Positions 46,886 to 58,171 of a stretch of DNA of 64,000 nucleotides are shown one piece after another (positions within the stretch are counted from its first letter, which is position 1; each line of letters starts with the position of its first letter). The stretch is from Pseudomonas sp. S30 (GTDB taxonomy: Bacteria > Pseudomonadota > Gammaproteobacteria > Pseudomonadales > Pseudomonadaceae): assembly GCF_016518545.1 (NCBI RefSeq), contig NZ_JACVTO010000002.1, positions 186,001 to 250,000 of the forward strand, given 5' to 3'. The notes beneath the pieces are model-generated. The model did no database searches. It was not told the DNA's origin and was given only the letters and a program-made list of their open reading frames with translations. The translations under genes and the position numbers were made by a program.

Positions 46886-48544
46886 TCAGGATGGCTGGGG
46901 GTCTTGCGTGGCGTCGTCGAGCAGGAGCCCGCCGGTGTCCGCGCTACCCAGTACCACATAGGCACTGCTGCAGAACAAAGAGTTCAACCGTTTCATGTCG
47001 GCGATCAACTCCAGGTGCAGCGAGCTGGTCTCGATACTCTGCACCACCTTGCGTTGCAAACGGCTGACATGAGCATGGGCCAGGCGCCGTTCGTGGGCGC
47101 GGAACCGACGCTTCTCGCGCAGCAGCAACCGCGCGCTTTCGGGGTCGGCACTGAGGAACACCGACAGCCCCAGGCGCAGGTTGGCCAGCAGTTGCTGCTG
47201 CAGTTCGGTCAGTTCCCCCAGCCCCATTTCGGAAAACTCCCTGCGCTGGGAGGTCTTCTGCTGCTGCACCTTGCGCAGCATGCGTTCGATCAGGTCGCTG
47301 GCCAGCTTGAGGTTGATCGCCAGCTCGATGATTTCGGCCCAGCGTCGGCTGTCATGATCGCCCAGGTCCTCGCGAGGCATCTGCGCCAGGTACAGCTTGA
47401 TCGCGCTGTACAGCGCTTCGGCGTCCTCACCCAGGGCGCGGGTCTGCTGGGGGAGCGCGGTCTGCGTGCCGCGCAGGGCGCCGAGCATGGCATCGAGCAG
47501 GCTCTCGACGATGTCGCCCAGGCGCAGGGTTTCCCGTGCGGCATTGGCCAGGGCCAGGCTTGGCGTCTGCAAGGCGCTCGGGTCGAGATGGCGAGGCTTG
47601 ACCTGGCCGTTGGCCAGCTCGCGCTCGGGCAGCAGGGTGTTGCACAGGCGTCCCATGGGCTTGACCGTCGGCAGCATGATCAGGCAACGCGCCGTGTTGT
47701 AGAGCAGGTGGAAGCCGATCACCAGCTCCTGCGGGCTGAAGCTCAGCGAGTCCATCCAGTCGACCAGCGGATGAAGGACCGGGATGATCAACAGCAGGCC
47801 GATCAGCTTGTACAACAGGCTGCCCAGTGCCACCCGACGTCCCGCGGCGTTCTGCATGCTGGTGCTGAGGAAAGCCAGCAGGCCACTGCCGATGTTGGCA
47901 CCCACCACCAGGCCGATGGCCACCGGCAGGCTGATCACCTCGGCACCGGCCAGGGTCGCGGTCAGCAGCACGGCGGCCAGGCTGGAGTAGGAAATCATGG
48001 CGAACAGCGCGCCGAACAGGGCATCGAGCAGGATGTCGCCGGTCAATGAAGCGAACAGCACCTTCACGCCCTGGGCCTGGGTGATGGGCGCCGCCGCCTG
48101 GACGATCAGTTGCAGGGCCAGGATGATCAAGCCCAGGCCGATGGCCACGCGGCCCAGTTGGCCGATGCGGGTCTGCTTGCGCGAGAGAAAGAAGATCACG
48201 CCGAGGAAGATCAGCAGGGGCGACAGCCATGACAGGTCGAAGGTGAGCACACGTGCCATGAGCGCCGTGCCGACGTCGGCGCCGAGCATGATCGCCAGTG
48301 CCGGCGTCATGGCCATCAGCCCCTGACCGACGAACGAGGTGACCAGCATGGCGGTGGCGTTGCTGCTCTGGACCACGGCGGTGACCACGATGCCGGCGAC
48401 GAACGCCAGCGGCCGGCGATTCATGTTCTGCCCCAGCACGCGGCGCAGATGCGAGCCATACACGCGCAGGATGCCGGTGCGCACGATATGCGTACCCCAG
48501 ACGAGCAAGGTCACGGCCGAGAGCAGGTTGAGCAGGGTCAGCAT
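46886..48544 (-). CDS. Na+/phosphate cotransporter family protein
   Basis: The 552-residue protein has the two inverted NptA-type repeats (QSSNATAMLVTSFVGQGL near 60; SYSSLAAVLLTATLAGA near 190) with QSS and SYSS signatures. A PhoU-like helical C-terminal region (about 330-540) follows. It imports phosphate with sodium or controls phosphate flux. The start at 48544 is MLTLLNLLSAVTLL. Confidence 0.92.
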   Translation of the reverse strand: MLTLLNLLSAVTLLVWGTHIVRTGILRVYGSHLRRVLGQNMNRRPLAFVAGIVVTAVVQSSNATAMLVTSFVGQGLMAMTPALAIMLGADVGTALMARVLTFDLSWLSPLLIFLGVIFFLSRKQTRIGQLGRVAIGLGLIILALQLIVQAAAPITQAQGVKVLFASLTGDILLDALFGALFAMISYSSLAAVLLTATLAGAEVISLPVAIGLVVGANIGSGLLAFLSTSMQNAAGRRVALGSLLYKLIGLLLIIPVLHPLVDWMDSLSFSPQELVIGFHLLYNTARCLIMLPTVKPMGRLCNTLLPERELANGQVKPRHLDPSALQTPSLALANAARETLRLGDIVESLLDAMLGALRGTQTALPQQTRALGEDAEALYSAIKLYLAQMPREDLGDHDSRRWAEIIELAINLKLASDLIERMLRKVQQQKTSQRREFSEMGLGELTELQQQLLANLRLGLSVFLSADPESARLLLREKRRFRAHERRLAHAHVSRLQRKVVQSIETSSLHLELIADMKRLNSLFCSSAYVVLGSADTGGLLLDDATQDPQPS

Positions 48545-48928
48545 GGTGGCGACGCCCCCTTGTTACCGATGCCCCAGCGTGCGGGGCCAATGGATGAAGC
48601 CGTGAGCCCGGCCCGGGGTGGGCGATCGGATGGGGTTCACTGAACGCTTGGGTGTGTTATGCAGCAAGGTAACCAGCTTCGCACGGAGGGTGTCGGTTTG
48701 AAACAATTCTGTCATGCGAGCAGCGTCTATCTTCGGCATCGAGTCTGGCGGGGGCAAGCGCGATGGCATGGATAGGTGCCAGAGAGTGGAAATTCCTGTC
48801 GATCGGCAATTTCGCAGGAGTTTTGCAGGGCTACAGGAGGGCGCGGGCGTGTCCCCGGCTTTCAGGCCGGGCCGCTGCAGGCGCGGTGGTTCGCCACGCC
48901 TGCAAGCGCACTGTACAGCGGCGTCAGC
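48545..48928. other. Intergenic region, no gene seen
   Basis: The 384 bp separate the Na/Pi gene from TerC (both minus). Two hairpins near 48854-48904 are suited to terminate terC. The part near 48545-48720 should contain the Na/Pi promoter. The plus-strand open frames there have no recognisable content. Confidence 0.6.
48854..48904 (-). terminator. Two adjacent hairpins after terC
   Basis: CCCGGC (48854-48859) pairs with GCCGGG (48866-48871). TGCAGGCG (48876-48883) pairs with CGCCTGCA (48897-48904), extended by TGG/CCA. They follow the terC stop on the minus strand by 25 bp. No T-run. Confidence 0.5.
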
Positions 48929-49699
48929 TCACTGACCCGGCACGTCCTTGCGCAGCTTCACCGCGTCGGGCTCCTTGCCTTCCTTGCGCGCCATGGCGGT
49001 GCGCATGCGAATGTTGATTGCCTCGACGGCCAGCGAGAAGGCCATGGCGAAGTACACGTAGCCCTTGGGCACATGCACGTCGAAGGATTCGGCGATCAGC
49101 ACCGTGCCCACCACGATCAGGAACGACAACGCGAGCATCTTCAGCGATGGGTGCTTGTCGATGAAATCGCTGATGGTGCCGGCGCAGAGCATCATCACCA
49201 GTACCGCGACGATGATCGCAGCGATCATCACCGGCACGTGGGACACCATGCCGACGGCGGTGATCACCGAATCCAGCGAGAACACGATGTCGATGATGGC
49301 GATCTGAATGATGGTGTAGAAGAACTTGCCGCCACCGCCTTTGGGCTCTTCGCTGCCTTCTTCCTCACCCTCGAGCCCGTGGTAGATCTCCTGGGAGCTT
49401 TTCCACAGCAAGAACAGACCGCCGAAGAACAGGATCAGGTCGCGACCGGAAATGCCTTCGCCGAGGATGACGAACAGGTCGTCGGTCAGGCGCATCACCC
49501 AGGTGATCGACAGCAGCAACATGATCCGGGTGACCATCGCCAGGGCCAGGCCGAAGATGCGTGTGCGCGGCTGCATGTGCTTGGGCATGCGGCTGACCAG
49601 GATCGAGATCATGATGATGTTGTCGATCCCGAGCACGATCTCGAGTGCGGTGAGGGTGAAAAAGGCAACCCAGATTTCTGGGCTGGTCAGCCATTCCAT
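48929..49699 (-). CDS. TerC-family membrane protein
   Basis: The 256-residue protein has about seven hydrophobic segments and the acidic motifs GIDNIIMISIL and SLDSVITAVGM that line the ion path. The family includes Alx and manganese exporters, so metal ion export is likely. No yybP-ykoY type riboswitch is seen in the 72-bp upstream gap, which abuts the CitMHS gene on the same strand. Confidence 0.92.
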   Translation of the reverse strand: MEWLTSPEIWVAFFTLTALEIVLGIDNIIMISILVSRMPKHMQPRTRIFGLALAMVTRIMLLLSITWVMRLTDDLFVILGEGISGRDLILFFGGLFLLWKSSQEIYHGLEGEEEGSEEPKGGGGKFFYTIIQIAIIDIVFSLDSVITAVGMVSHVPVMIAAIIVAVLVMMLCAGTISDFIDKHPSLKMLALSFLIVVGTVLIAESFDVHVPKGYVYFAMAFSLAVEAINIRMRTAMARKEGKEPDAVKLRKDVPGQ

Positions 49700-49771
49700 G
49701 TGTATTCCTTCGAGCGGTGGAGGCGAAGCCCTCCGATTCGGCAGGCTTCGCGGTGAGGTGATGCGCTTGTA

Positions 49772-51079
49772 TCAGAGACTGCTGAACAGCGGGAAAACTC
49801 CCATGAGCAGGGCTGCGAACATTATGCACAGGCATACCAGCACTGCCCACTTGAGGGTAAAGCGCTGGTGGTCGCCGAACTCGATCCCTGCCAGGGCCAC
49901 CAGCAGGTAGGTGGAGGGCACCAGGGGGCTGAGCAGGTGTACCGGCTGGCCGACGATCGAGGCGCGGGCCATTTCCACCGGGGTGATGCCGTAATGGGCG
50001 GCCGCTTCGGCCAGTACCGGCAGCACGCCATAGTAGAAGGCGTCATTGGACATGAAGAAGGTGAACGGCATGCTGACGATCGCCGTGATCGTCGCCAGGT
50101 AGGGGCCCATGGCGTCGGGAATCACTGCCAGCAGGCTCTTGGACATGGCGTCGACCATGCCGGTGCCGGAGAGGATCCCGGTGAAGATCCCGGCAGCGAA
50201 GATCAGCCCGGTCACCGCCAGGACGCTGCCGGCGTGGGCCGCGATGCGGTCCTTCTGCTGCTGTAGGCAGGGGTAGTTGACGATCATGGCGATGCTGAAC
50301 GCGATCATGAACAGCACCGGCAGCGGCAACAGCCCGGCGATCAACGCGACCATCAGCGCGGCGGTGAGGGCGCCGTTGAACCAGATCAGCTTGGGGCGGC
50401 GCGCCTCGGGGAACTGCGAGACGCTGATGTCGCTGTGGTCGATGTCGTCGGTGGGCAGGTGCAGCTCGCCCAGGCGGGCACGTTCGCGCTTGCCGTACAG
50501 GTAGGCGATGACCAGGATCGCCAGTACGCCGAAGGCCATGGCCGGGATCATCGGCACGAAGATGTCCGACGGGTCGACGTGCAGGGCGCTGGCGGCGCGG
50601 GCGGTGGGGCCGCCCCAGGGGGTCATGTTCATCACCCCGCCGGCGAGGATGATCAGGCCGGCCATGATGCGCGGGCTCATGCCCAGGCGGCTGTACAGCG
50701 GCAGCATGGCCGCGCAGCAGATCATGTAGGTGGTGGCGCCGTCACCGTCGAGCGACACCACCAGGGCCAGCACGGCGGTGCCCACCGAGACTTTCAGCGG
50801 GTCGCCCTTGACCAGCTTGAGGATCTGGCGCACGGCCGGGTCGAACAGGCCGGAGTCGATCATCAGGGCGAAATAGAGAATGGCGAACATCAGCATCACG
50901 CCGGTGGGCGCCAGCTTGCTGATGCCTTCGAGCATCATGGGCCCGATCTTGGCGGCGAAACCGCCGAACAGGGCGAACAGGATCGGTACCAGGATCAGGG
51001 CGATCAAGGCCGACAGGCGCTTGGTCATGATCAGGTACATGAAAGTGATGACCATGGCGAAGCCGAGGAAGGTCAGCAT
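49772..51079 (-). CDS. CitMHS-family citrate-metal transporter
   Basis: The 435-residue protein has about twelve membrane segments and the CitMHS features SLDGDGATTYMICCAAMLPLY and GVMNMTPWGGPTARAA. The family imports citrate bound to a divalent metal. I recall this gene downstream of a Na/Pi cotransporter in P. putida. The start ATG is MLTFLGFAMVITFMYLI. terC follows after 72 bp. Confidence 0.92.
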   Translation of the reverse strand: MLTFLGFAMVITFMYLIMTKRLSALIALILVPILFALFGGFAAKIGPMMLEGISKLAPTGVMLMFAILYFALMIDSGLFDPAVRQILKLVKGDPLKVSVGTAVLALVVSLDGDGATTYMICCAAMLPLYSRLGMSPRIMAGLIILAGGVMNMTPWGGPTARAASALHVDPSDIFVPMIPAMAFGVLAILVIAYLYGKRERARLGELHLPTDDIDHSDISVSQFPEARRPKLIWFNGALTAALMVALIAGLLPLPVLFMIAFSIAMIVNYPCLQQQKDRIAAHAGSVLAVTGLIFAAGIFTGILSGTGMVDAMSKSLLAVIPDAMGPYLATITAIVSMPFTFFMSNDAFYYGVLPVLAEAAAHYGITPVEMARASIVGQPVHLLSPLVPSTYLLVALAGIEFGDHQRFTLKWAVLVCLCIMFAALLMGVFPLFSSL

Positions 51080-51287
51080 GACGGTACTCCAGACGGTGTG
51101 CGGCGAAAGATGTCGGACGGATCAGCGCAGCGGGCGCTGTGGTCGGAGTACGGGAGGGGGTACAGCGAAGAGAAGGGCACAGGACAGCATCGGAAATCAC
51201 CATTGTTGTTGTTGGTTGAGCCAGGCGGCCTGTTTGCGCACACCTTGGCTGACCGGTCTTGTCGCCGGTGGTGGGGCTATCCTAGGG

Positions 51288-51312
51288 GCGAAAGCTTTCA
51301 GCCAGCTTTCGC
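51288..51312. promoter_or_regulatory. Perfect 9-bp inverted repeat before the GFA gene
   Basis: GCGAAAGCT (51288-51296) and AGCTTTCGC (51304-51312) are exact complements across 7 bases. The right arm ends 16 bp before the ribosome-binding site GGAGG (51329-51333). It could be an operator or a leader hairpin. Confidence 0.5.
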
Positions 51313-51341
51313 TGCCGAGCAATTGACCGGAGGTCGTGACG

Positions 51342-51743
51342 ATGCATGAGGTGATGGAAGGTGGGTGCCACTGCGGCGCCCTGCGCTATCGGCTGGAGGG
51401 GGATCTGGGCGATGTCGCCCACTGCCATTGTTCCATTTGTCGGCGGGTCAGTGGCGGCCTGGTGGTGACCTGGGTCACCGTACCGCGAACCGCCTTCAGC
51501 TGGCTGGCAGGCCAGCCGCAACGCTATGTGGCGCCGGCCAGCTGCACGCGCTGGTTCTGTGGCCGGTGTGGTGCGCACGTGGCGCTGCAGACCACGCACA
51601 GCGAGGCGAGCATCGACGTGACGGTCGCCACCATGGACAGGCCGGAGCAGGTGCGCGCCAACCGGCACATCTGGACGGGCAGTCGCCTGCCGTGGCTGCA
51701 TCTGGACGAGCAGTTGCCGAGCGAGGAACGGGAGCAGTTGTGA
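51342..51743 (+). CDS. GFA-family zinc protein
   Basis: The ATG at 51342 has GGAGG 8 bp upstream and gives 133 residues. A GTG at 51336 is too close. The Mss4-like/GFA fold is marked by CHCG, CHCSICRR and CGRCG, which bind zinc. The family includes glutathione-dependent formaldehyde-activating enzymes, but most members have unknown activity. It is convergent with crc across 35 bp. Confidence 0.9.
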   Translation: MHEVMEGGCHCGALRYRLEGDLGDVAHCHCSICRRVSGGLVVTWVTVPRTAFSWLAGQPQRYVAPASCTRWFCGRCGAHVALQTTHSEASIDVTVATMDRPEQVRANRHIWTGSRLPWLHLDEQLPSEEREQL

Positions 51744-51749
51744 ACGCGG

Positions 51750-51773
51750 ACGGGGCCTGGTCAGAGGCCCCGT
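51750..51773. terminator. Hairpin between the GFA gene and crc
   Basis: ACGGGGCCT (51750-51758) and AGGCCCCGT (51765-51773) are exact complements around GGTCAG. It fills almost the whole gap between convergent genes and should work for both. Confidence 0.7.
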
Positions 51774-51778
51774 ACGGT

Positions 51779-52558
51779 TCAGATGGTCAGCGTCCAGTCG
51801 TAGTCGACGATCAGCGGTGCGTGCTGGGAGAAGCGTGGCTGACGGGGCAGGCGCGCCTGGCGCACGCAACGACGCAGGCCCTGGGTGAGGATCTGGTAGT
51901 CGAAGCGATAGCCGAGGTTGAGCATCTCGGCCTGTTCGTTGTCCGGCCACCAGCTGAACTGGTCGCCTTCGCGGCTGACTTCGCGCAGGGCATCGACATA
52001 GCCCATTTCGCCGATGATCGCGTCCATCCAGGCCCGCTCGGGCGGCAGGAAGCCAGGCGACTGCTGGCTGTCGCGCCAGTTCTTGATGTCCAGCTTCTGC
52101 TGCGCGACGTACAGCGAGCCACAGTAGATGTACTCGCGACGCTTGCGACGCTGCTTGTCCAGGTACTTGGCGAAGTCGTCCATCAACTTGAATTTCTGGT
52201 TCAAGTCTTCATCGCCGTTCATGCCCGAAGGCAGCAACAGGCTGGCGATGCTCACCTTGTCGAAATCGGCCTGCAGGTAACGTCCGTAACGGTCGGCTGT
52301 CTCGAAGCCCAGGCCGGTGATGACTGCCTTGGGCTGCATCCGCGAGTAGAGTGCCACGCCACCTTGGGTGGGCACCTCCGCGTCGCAGGCATAAAGGAAA
52401 TAGCCATCGAGCTGGAAAGCTGGGTCGTCGAGTTCAAAGGCCGAGGCGCGGGTATCCTGAAGGCAGATGACGTCGGCATTCTGGGCTTGCAACCAGCTGA
52501 GCAAACCACGCTCGGCCGCAGCCTGAATGCCATTCACGTTCACACTGATGATCCGCAT
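51779..52558 (-). CDS. crc: Catabolite repression control protein Crc
   Basis: The ATG at 52558 gives MRIISVNVNGIQAA and 259 residues, the length of Pseudomonas Crc. The fold is that of exonuclease III. The catalytic GD-N motif is replaced by GSLYVAQQ and SDH by SQH, so nuclease activity should be lost. Crc is known to help Hfq repress catabolic mRNAs. It is divergent from pyrE across 80 bp, as in other pseudomonads. Confidence 0.95.
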   Translation of the reverse strand: MRIISVNVNGIQAAAERGLLSWLQAQNADVICLQDTRASAFELDDPAFQLDGYFLYACDAEVPTQGGVALYSRMQPKAVITGLGFETADRYGRYLQADFDKVSIASLLLPSGMNGDEDLNQKFKLMDDFAKYLDKQRRKRREYIYCGSLYVAQQKLDIKNWRDSQQSPGFLPPERAWMDAIIGEMGYVDALREVSREGDQFSWWPDNEQAEMLNLGYRFDYQILTQGLRRCVRQARLPRQPRFSQHAPLIVDYDWTLTI

Positions 52559-52638
52559 AAATGGCCCCAAAAATCTCGTGCGTGTATGATACCCGAGCTC
52601 AACTCATTTAGCTAAATCCGTGGTGTCCGGGACTTTTC

Positions 52639-53280
52639 ATGCAGCCGTATCAGCGCGACTTCATCCGTTTTGCCATCGATCGGGGCGTGCTGCGCTTCGG
52701 TGAATTCACCCTGAAATCGGGGCGTACCAGCCCGTACTTCTTCAATGCCGGCCTGTTCAACAGTGGCTCGGCACTGGCCCAGCTCGGGCGTTGCTACGCC
52801 GCCGCCATCGTCGACAGCACGATCCCTTTCGACGTGCTGTTCGGCCCTGCCTACAAGGGCATTCCCCTGGCGGCCGCCACGGCGGTGGCGCTGGCCGAGC
52901 AACATGGCCTGGACGTGCCCTGGTGCTTCAACCGCAAGGAGGCCAAGGATCACGGTGAAGGCGGCAGCCTGGTCGGCGCACCGCTGGCTGGCGAGGTGCT
53001 GATCATCGACGACGTGATCACCGCAGGCACTGCCATCCGCGAGGTCATGCAGATCATCCAGGCCCAGCAGGCGCGGGCGGCGGGCGTGCTGATCGCGCTG
53101 AACCGCGAAGAGCGTGGCAACGGCGAGCTGTCGGCGATCCAGGAAGTGGAGCGTGACTTCGGCGTGCCGGTGGTCAGCATCGTCTCGCTGACCCAGGTAC
53201 TGGAATTCCTCGCCGACGACCCGCAGCTCAAGCAGCACCTGCCGGCGGTCGAGGCGTATCGGGCGCAGTACGGCATCTGA
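52639..53280 (+). CDS. pyrE: Orotate phosphoribosyltransferase
   Basis: The 213-residue protein has the PRPP-binding loop [13 protein letters not shown] and [12 protein letters not shown]. It makes OMP from orotate and PRPP in pyrimidine synthesis. An intrinsic terminator follows. The divergent partner crc shares the promoter region. Confidence 0.97.
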   Translation: MQPYQRDFIRFAIDRGVLRFGEFTLKSGRTSPYFFNAGLFNSGSALAQLGRCYAAAIVDSTIPFDVLFGPAYKGIPLAAATAVALAEQHGLDVPWCFNRKEAKDHGEGGSLVGAPLAGEVLIIDDVITAGTAIREVMQIIQAQQARAAGVLIALNREERGNGELSAIQEVERDFGVPVVSIVSLTQVLEFLADDPQLKQHLPAVEAYRAQYGI

Positions 53281-53299
53281 CCCGGTCCAGGGTCAAAGC

Positions 53300-53332
53300 A
53301 AAGGCGACCTTCGTGAGAAGGCCGCCTTTTTT
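53300..53332 (+). terminator. Intrinsic terminator after pyrE
   Basis: AAAGGCG (53300-53306) and CCTTC pair with GAAGG and CGCCTTT (to 53329) around GTGA, and a run of T follows (53327-53332). Confidence 0.88.
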
Positions 53333-53371
53333 ATCGCCTGAACCGAGGCTGTCGCGCGAGGCCCGCGCAGT

Positions 53372-54031
53372 TCAGTCGGTGCCGTACTTGGGCGAGCGAG
53401 GGCCGTAGAGCAGCCCGCCATTGGGGTTTGGCGAGAGCAGGCGGGCGCTGGTGATACCGGCGATCGGGTAGCCCGCGTCGTCTTGCACGCTGGAGATGAT
53501 CTGGTTCACCGCCGCGGTGACCAGCATGCCGATCAACCCGCCCTGGTTCTGCCGGCCTTCTTCGCTGGACGCCGAGGCGGTGCCGGTCCACAGGGTGGTG
53601 CCGGTCTTGAGGTCGACCAGCTTGGCGCTGGCGGTGACGATGGTCGCGCTGCTCAGGATCATGTAGCGGGTGCCGTAGTCGCTGACGGTCACGTACAGCC
53701 CGGCGTCGGCACCGAAGATCTCGCGCAGCTTGGCGGTCGGCAGCTCATGGATGTCGGCCGGGGTGGTCATGCCGTTCTGGCGGAAGGTCTCGGCGACCAG
53801 CGCCACGGGCATCACGTAGTAGCCTGCCTCGGCCAGCGGGTAGGTGACCTGCGACAGCATGCTGTAGCTGGCCTTCACATCCGGCGAGTTGTTCAGCGGC
53901 GGCACGATCAGGATCGACTTGGGGCGGCTCTGCTTGAACGCGGCATAGTCGGTGGCCTTGCGCTCGGCACACCCGGCGAACAGGGCCAGGACGCAGGCGC
54001 CGACGAGCAGTTGGGTCAGGCGCTTGATCAT
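53372..54031 (-). CDS. DUF799/GNA1162-family lipoprotein
   Basis: The 219-residue protein has a lipobox LFAGC (Ala at +2, so outer membrane) and the DUF799 domain (KSILIVPPLNNSPDVKASYSMLSQVTYPLAEAGYYV). The neisserial homologue GNA1162 is a surface-associated antigen with a TolB-like fold. It is the last gene of a three-lipoprotein operon and overlaps the DUF4810 gene in ATGA. The function is unknown. Confidence 0.88.
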   Translation of the reverse strand: MIKRLTQLLVGACVLALFAGCAERKATDYAAFKQSRPKSILIVPPLNNSPDVKASYSMLSQVTYPLAEAGYYVMPVALVAETFRQNGMTTPADIHELPTAKLREIFGADAGLYVTVSDYGTRYMILSSATIVTASAKLVDLKTGTTLWTGTASASSEEGRQNQGGLIGMLVTAAVNQIISSVQDDAGYPIAGITSARLLSPNPNGGLLYGPRSPKYGTD

Positions 54032-54396
54032 GGCTTGGCTCCTTGCGCGGCGTTCTTCATCAGGAAGTCCATGTAGGCCGCCGACTCAGGGAACAGCGCC
54101 TTTTCCGTCTGGAACTGCTGGATCATCTGGTCGTCCTTGCCCAGGCTCGAGTAGAGCAGGCCCAGCTGCGCGTGGTAGCCCGGCGGCACGGCGCCGTTCT
54201 TGGCCTTGATCTTCTCCAGGTCGCGCTCCAGCGCGATCGCCTGTTCTTCCTTGGACTGGTCGTTGAAATATTCGCGGACCTGGGGCTGGTAGCTTTCCCA
54301 TTGGTACAGCGGTTTGGGCGAATTGCAGCCGGCCAGCAGGGCGCCGGCCAGCAGCAGGCCGGCGCCAGTGCGCCAGGCCGAGCGGGTGATGCTCAT
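54028..54396 (-). CDS. DUF4810 lipoprotein
   Basis: The 122-residue protein has a lipobox LLAGC (Asn at +2) and a small helical domain with a TPR-like pattern (LGLLYSSLGKDDQMIQQFQTEKALFPESAAYMDFLM). It sits between the CsgG-like and DUF799 genes, overlaps the latter in ATGA, and begins 49 bp after the CsgG-like stop. The three-gene block is known from many proteobacteria; its job is not. Confidence 0.88.
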   Translation of the reverse strand: MSITRSAWRTGAGLLLAGALLAGCNSPKPLYQWESYQPQVREYFNDQSKEEQAIALERDLEKIKAKNGAVPPGYHAQLGLLYSSLGKDDQMIQQFQTEKALFPESAAYMDFLMKNAAQGAKP

Positions 54397-54445
54397 GGAT
54401 GTGCTTTCCTTGTCGTGTAACGGGTCTTCGAGCAGGTGCGCCGGA

Positions 54446-55126
54446 TCAGCGCGCCTGGGGCTTCCACTGGCCGCTGTCGACGGCGTTGACCAGCTTGTTC
54501 ACCGCTTCGCGCATGGCCAGGTCCAGGACCTTGCCGTTGAGCGTCGAATCGTAGCTGGCGGTGCCGCCGAAGCCGATGATCTCGCGGTTCGAGAGGGCGT
54601 ACTCGCCGGCGCCCTGGCTCGAATAGACCACCTCGGAGGTGCTGATGTTGACGATGTTCAGCGCCACCTTGGCATAGGCGATCTGGGTCTTGCCGCGGCC
54701 GAGAATGCCAAACAGCTGATGATCGCCGACTTCCTTGCGGCCGAACTCGGTGACATCGCCGGTGACGACGAAGTCGGCGCCCTTGAGCTGCTGCTGCAGG
54801 CCCTTGAGGGTCGCTTCCTGCTGGATTTCGCCCAGGTTGTCGCGGTCCAGCACATTGAACCGGTTGGTCTGCTGCAAGTGGGTGATCAGGATGGTCTTGG
54901 CCTGGCCGCCCAGACGGTCTACGCCGTCCGAGAAAATGCCGCGCATGTAGCTGGAACGGTTGTCGAACTTGCCGACGGCGATGGGTGTGCGCACCCCGCT
55001 GTAGGGGCGGTTGACGCTTTCGACCTGTTGCACGGCCACGGCGGTCGAGGTTTCGGTGGCGCAGCCTGCGAGGGACCCGAGCGCGACGGCGGCCGCCAGC
55101 ACGAGTCCTTGTGATGCGTATTTCAC
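54446..55126 (-). CDS. CsgG/HfaB-like outer-membrane lipoprotein
   Basis: The GTG at 55126 has GGAG 8 bp upstream and gives a lipobox SLAGC and 226 residues. The frame upstream to 55180 is not signal-like. The CsgG core is visible (TPIAVGKFDNRSS; LITHLQQTNRFNVLDRDNL; FVVTGDVTEFGR). CsgG itself forms the curli secretion pore; no curli genes are near. It may form an oligomer with the two following lipoproteins. Confidence 0.87.
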   Translation of the reverse strand: MKYASQGLVLAAAVALGSLAGCATETSTAVAVQQVESVNRPYSGVRTPIAVGKFDNRSSYMRGIFSDGVDRLGGQAKTILITHLQQTNRFNVLDRDNLGEIQQEATLKGLQQQLKGADFVVTGDVTEFGRKEVGDHQLFGILGRGKTQIAYAKVALNIVNISTSEVVYSSQGAGEYALSNREIIGFGGTASYDSTLNGKVLDLAMREAVNKLVNAVDSGQWKPQAR

Positions 55127-55281
55127 GCGTATTTCTCCAGATGAACGGTAACTTTTTGCAACGGGCGTGCATTCTGCCACGTTGTTCCGGCCGTCAGGAG
55201 GGAAAATTCAGAAGCGTGAAATGCGTCGCTCCAGGCGCTGGCATGCAGGCATGCCAGCGTTTTGCTGAAGGCGGGGAGGGG

Positions 55282-57607
<2,326 letters not shown>

Positions 57608-57710
57608 CTCAGGGTACTCCAAAGGGCTGAGGCTACTGGGTAGGCGAAAACAGAACGCTTGGACGGTGCTTAGACCCGAGAGTTCACCATCCCAGGCGCC
57701 AGCGTTCGTC

Positions 57711-58166
57711 TCAGCGGGTGCCGGAATGACCGAATCCGCCGGTGCCGCGCTGGGTTTCGTCGAAGGCCTCGACGATTTCGAACTGCGCCTGCACCACCGG
57801 CACCAGGATCAGTTGCGCGATGCGCTCGCCCACGGTGAGGGTGAAGGGCGTGTCGCCTCGGTTCCAGCACGAGACCATCAGTTCGCCCTGGTAGTCCGAG
57901 TCGATCAGGCCCACCAGGTTGCCCAGCACGACGCCATGCTTGTGGCCCAGGCCCGAGCGCGGCAGCACCATGGCCGCCAGGCCCGGGTCGGCGATGTAGA
58001 TCGACAGGCCGGTGGGGATGAGCAGGGTCTGGCCGGGCTCCAGAACGGTGTCCTGTTGCAGCAGGGCGCGCAGGTCCAGGCCGGCCGAGCCGGGCGTGGC
58101 GTACTGCGGGAGGGGGAATTCGCTACCCAGGCGTGGGTCGAGGATCTTGGCTTGTAGGGCGTGCAT
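57711..58166 (-). CDS. dut: dUTP pyrophosphatase
   Basis: The 151-residue form begins [12 protein letters not shown], as in other Pseudomonas. An ATG at 58175 would overlap the coaBC stop in ATGA and add three residues. Trimeric dUTPase motifs are [28 protein letters not shown] and [10 protein letters not shown]. It hydrolyses dUTP to keep uracil out of DNA. It is coupled to coaBC. The open frame further upstream lies inside coaBC. Confidence 0.95.
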   Translation of the reverse strand: MHALQAKILDPRLGSEFPLPQYATPGSAGLDLRALLQQDTVLEPGQTLLIPTGLSIYIADPGLAAMVLPRSGLGHKHGVVLGNLVGLIDSDYQGELMVSCWNRGDTPFTLTVGERIAQLILVPVVQAQFEIVEAFDETQRGTGGFGHSGTR

Positions 58167-58171
58167 GTAAC

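Noticed and set aside
48620..48930. Plus-strand open frames in the Na/Pi-TerC gap
   Set aside because: They have no recognisable content and run through hairpins that look like the terC terminator.
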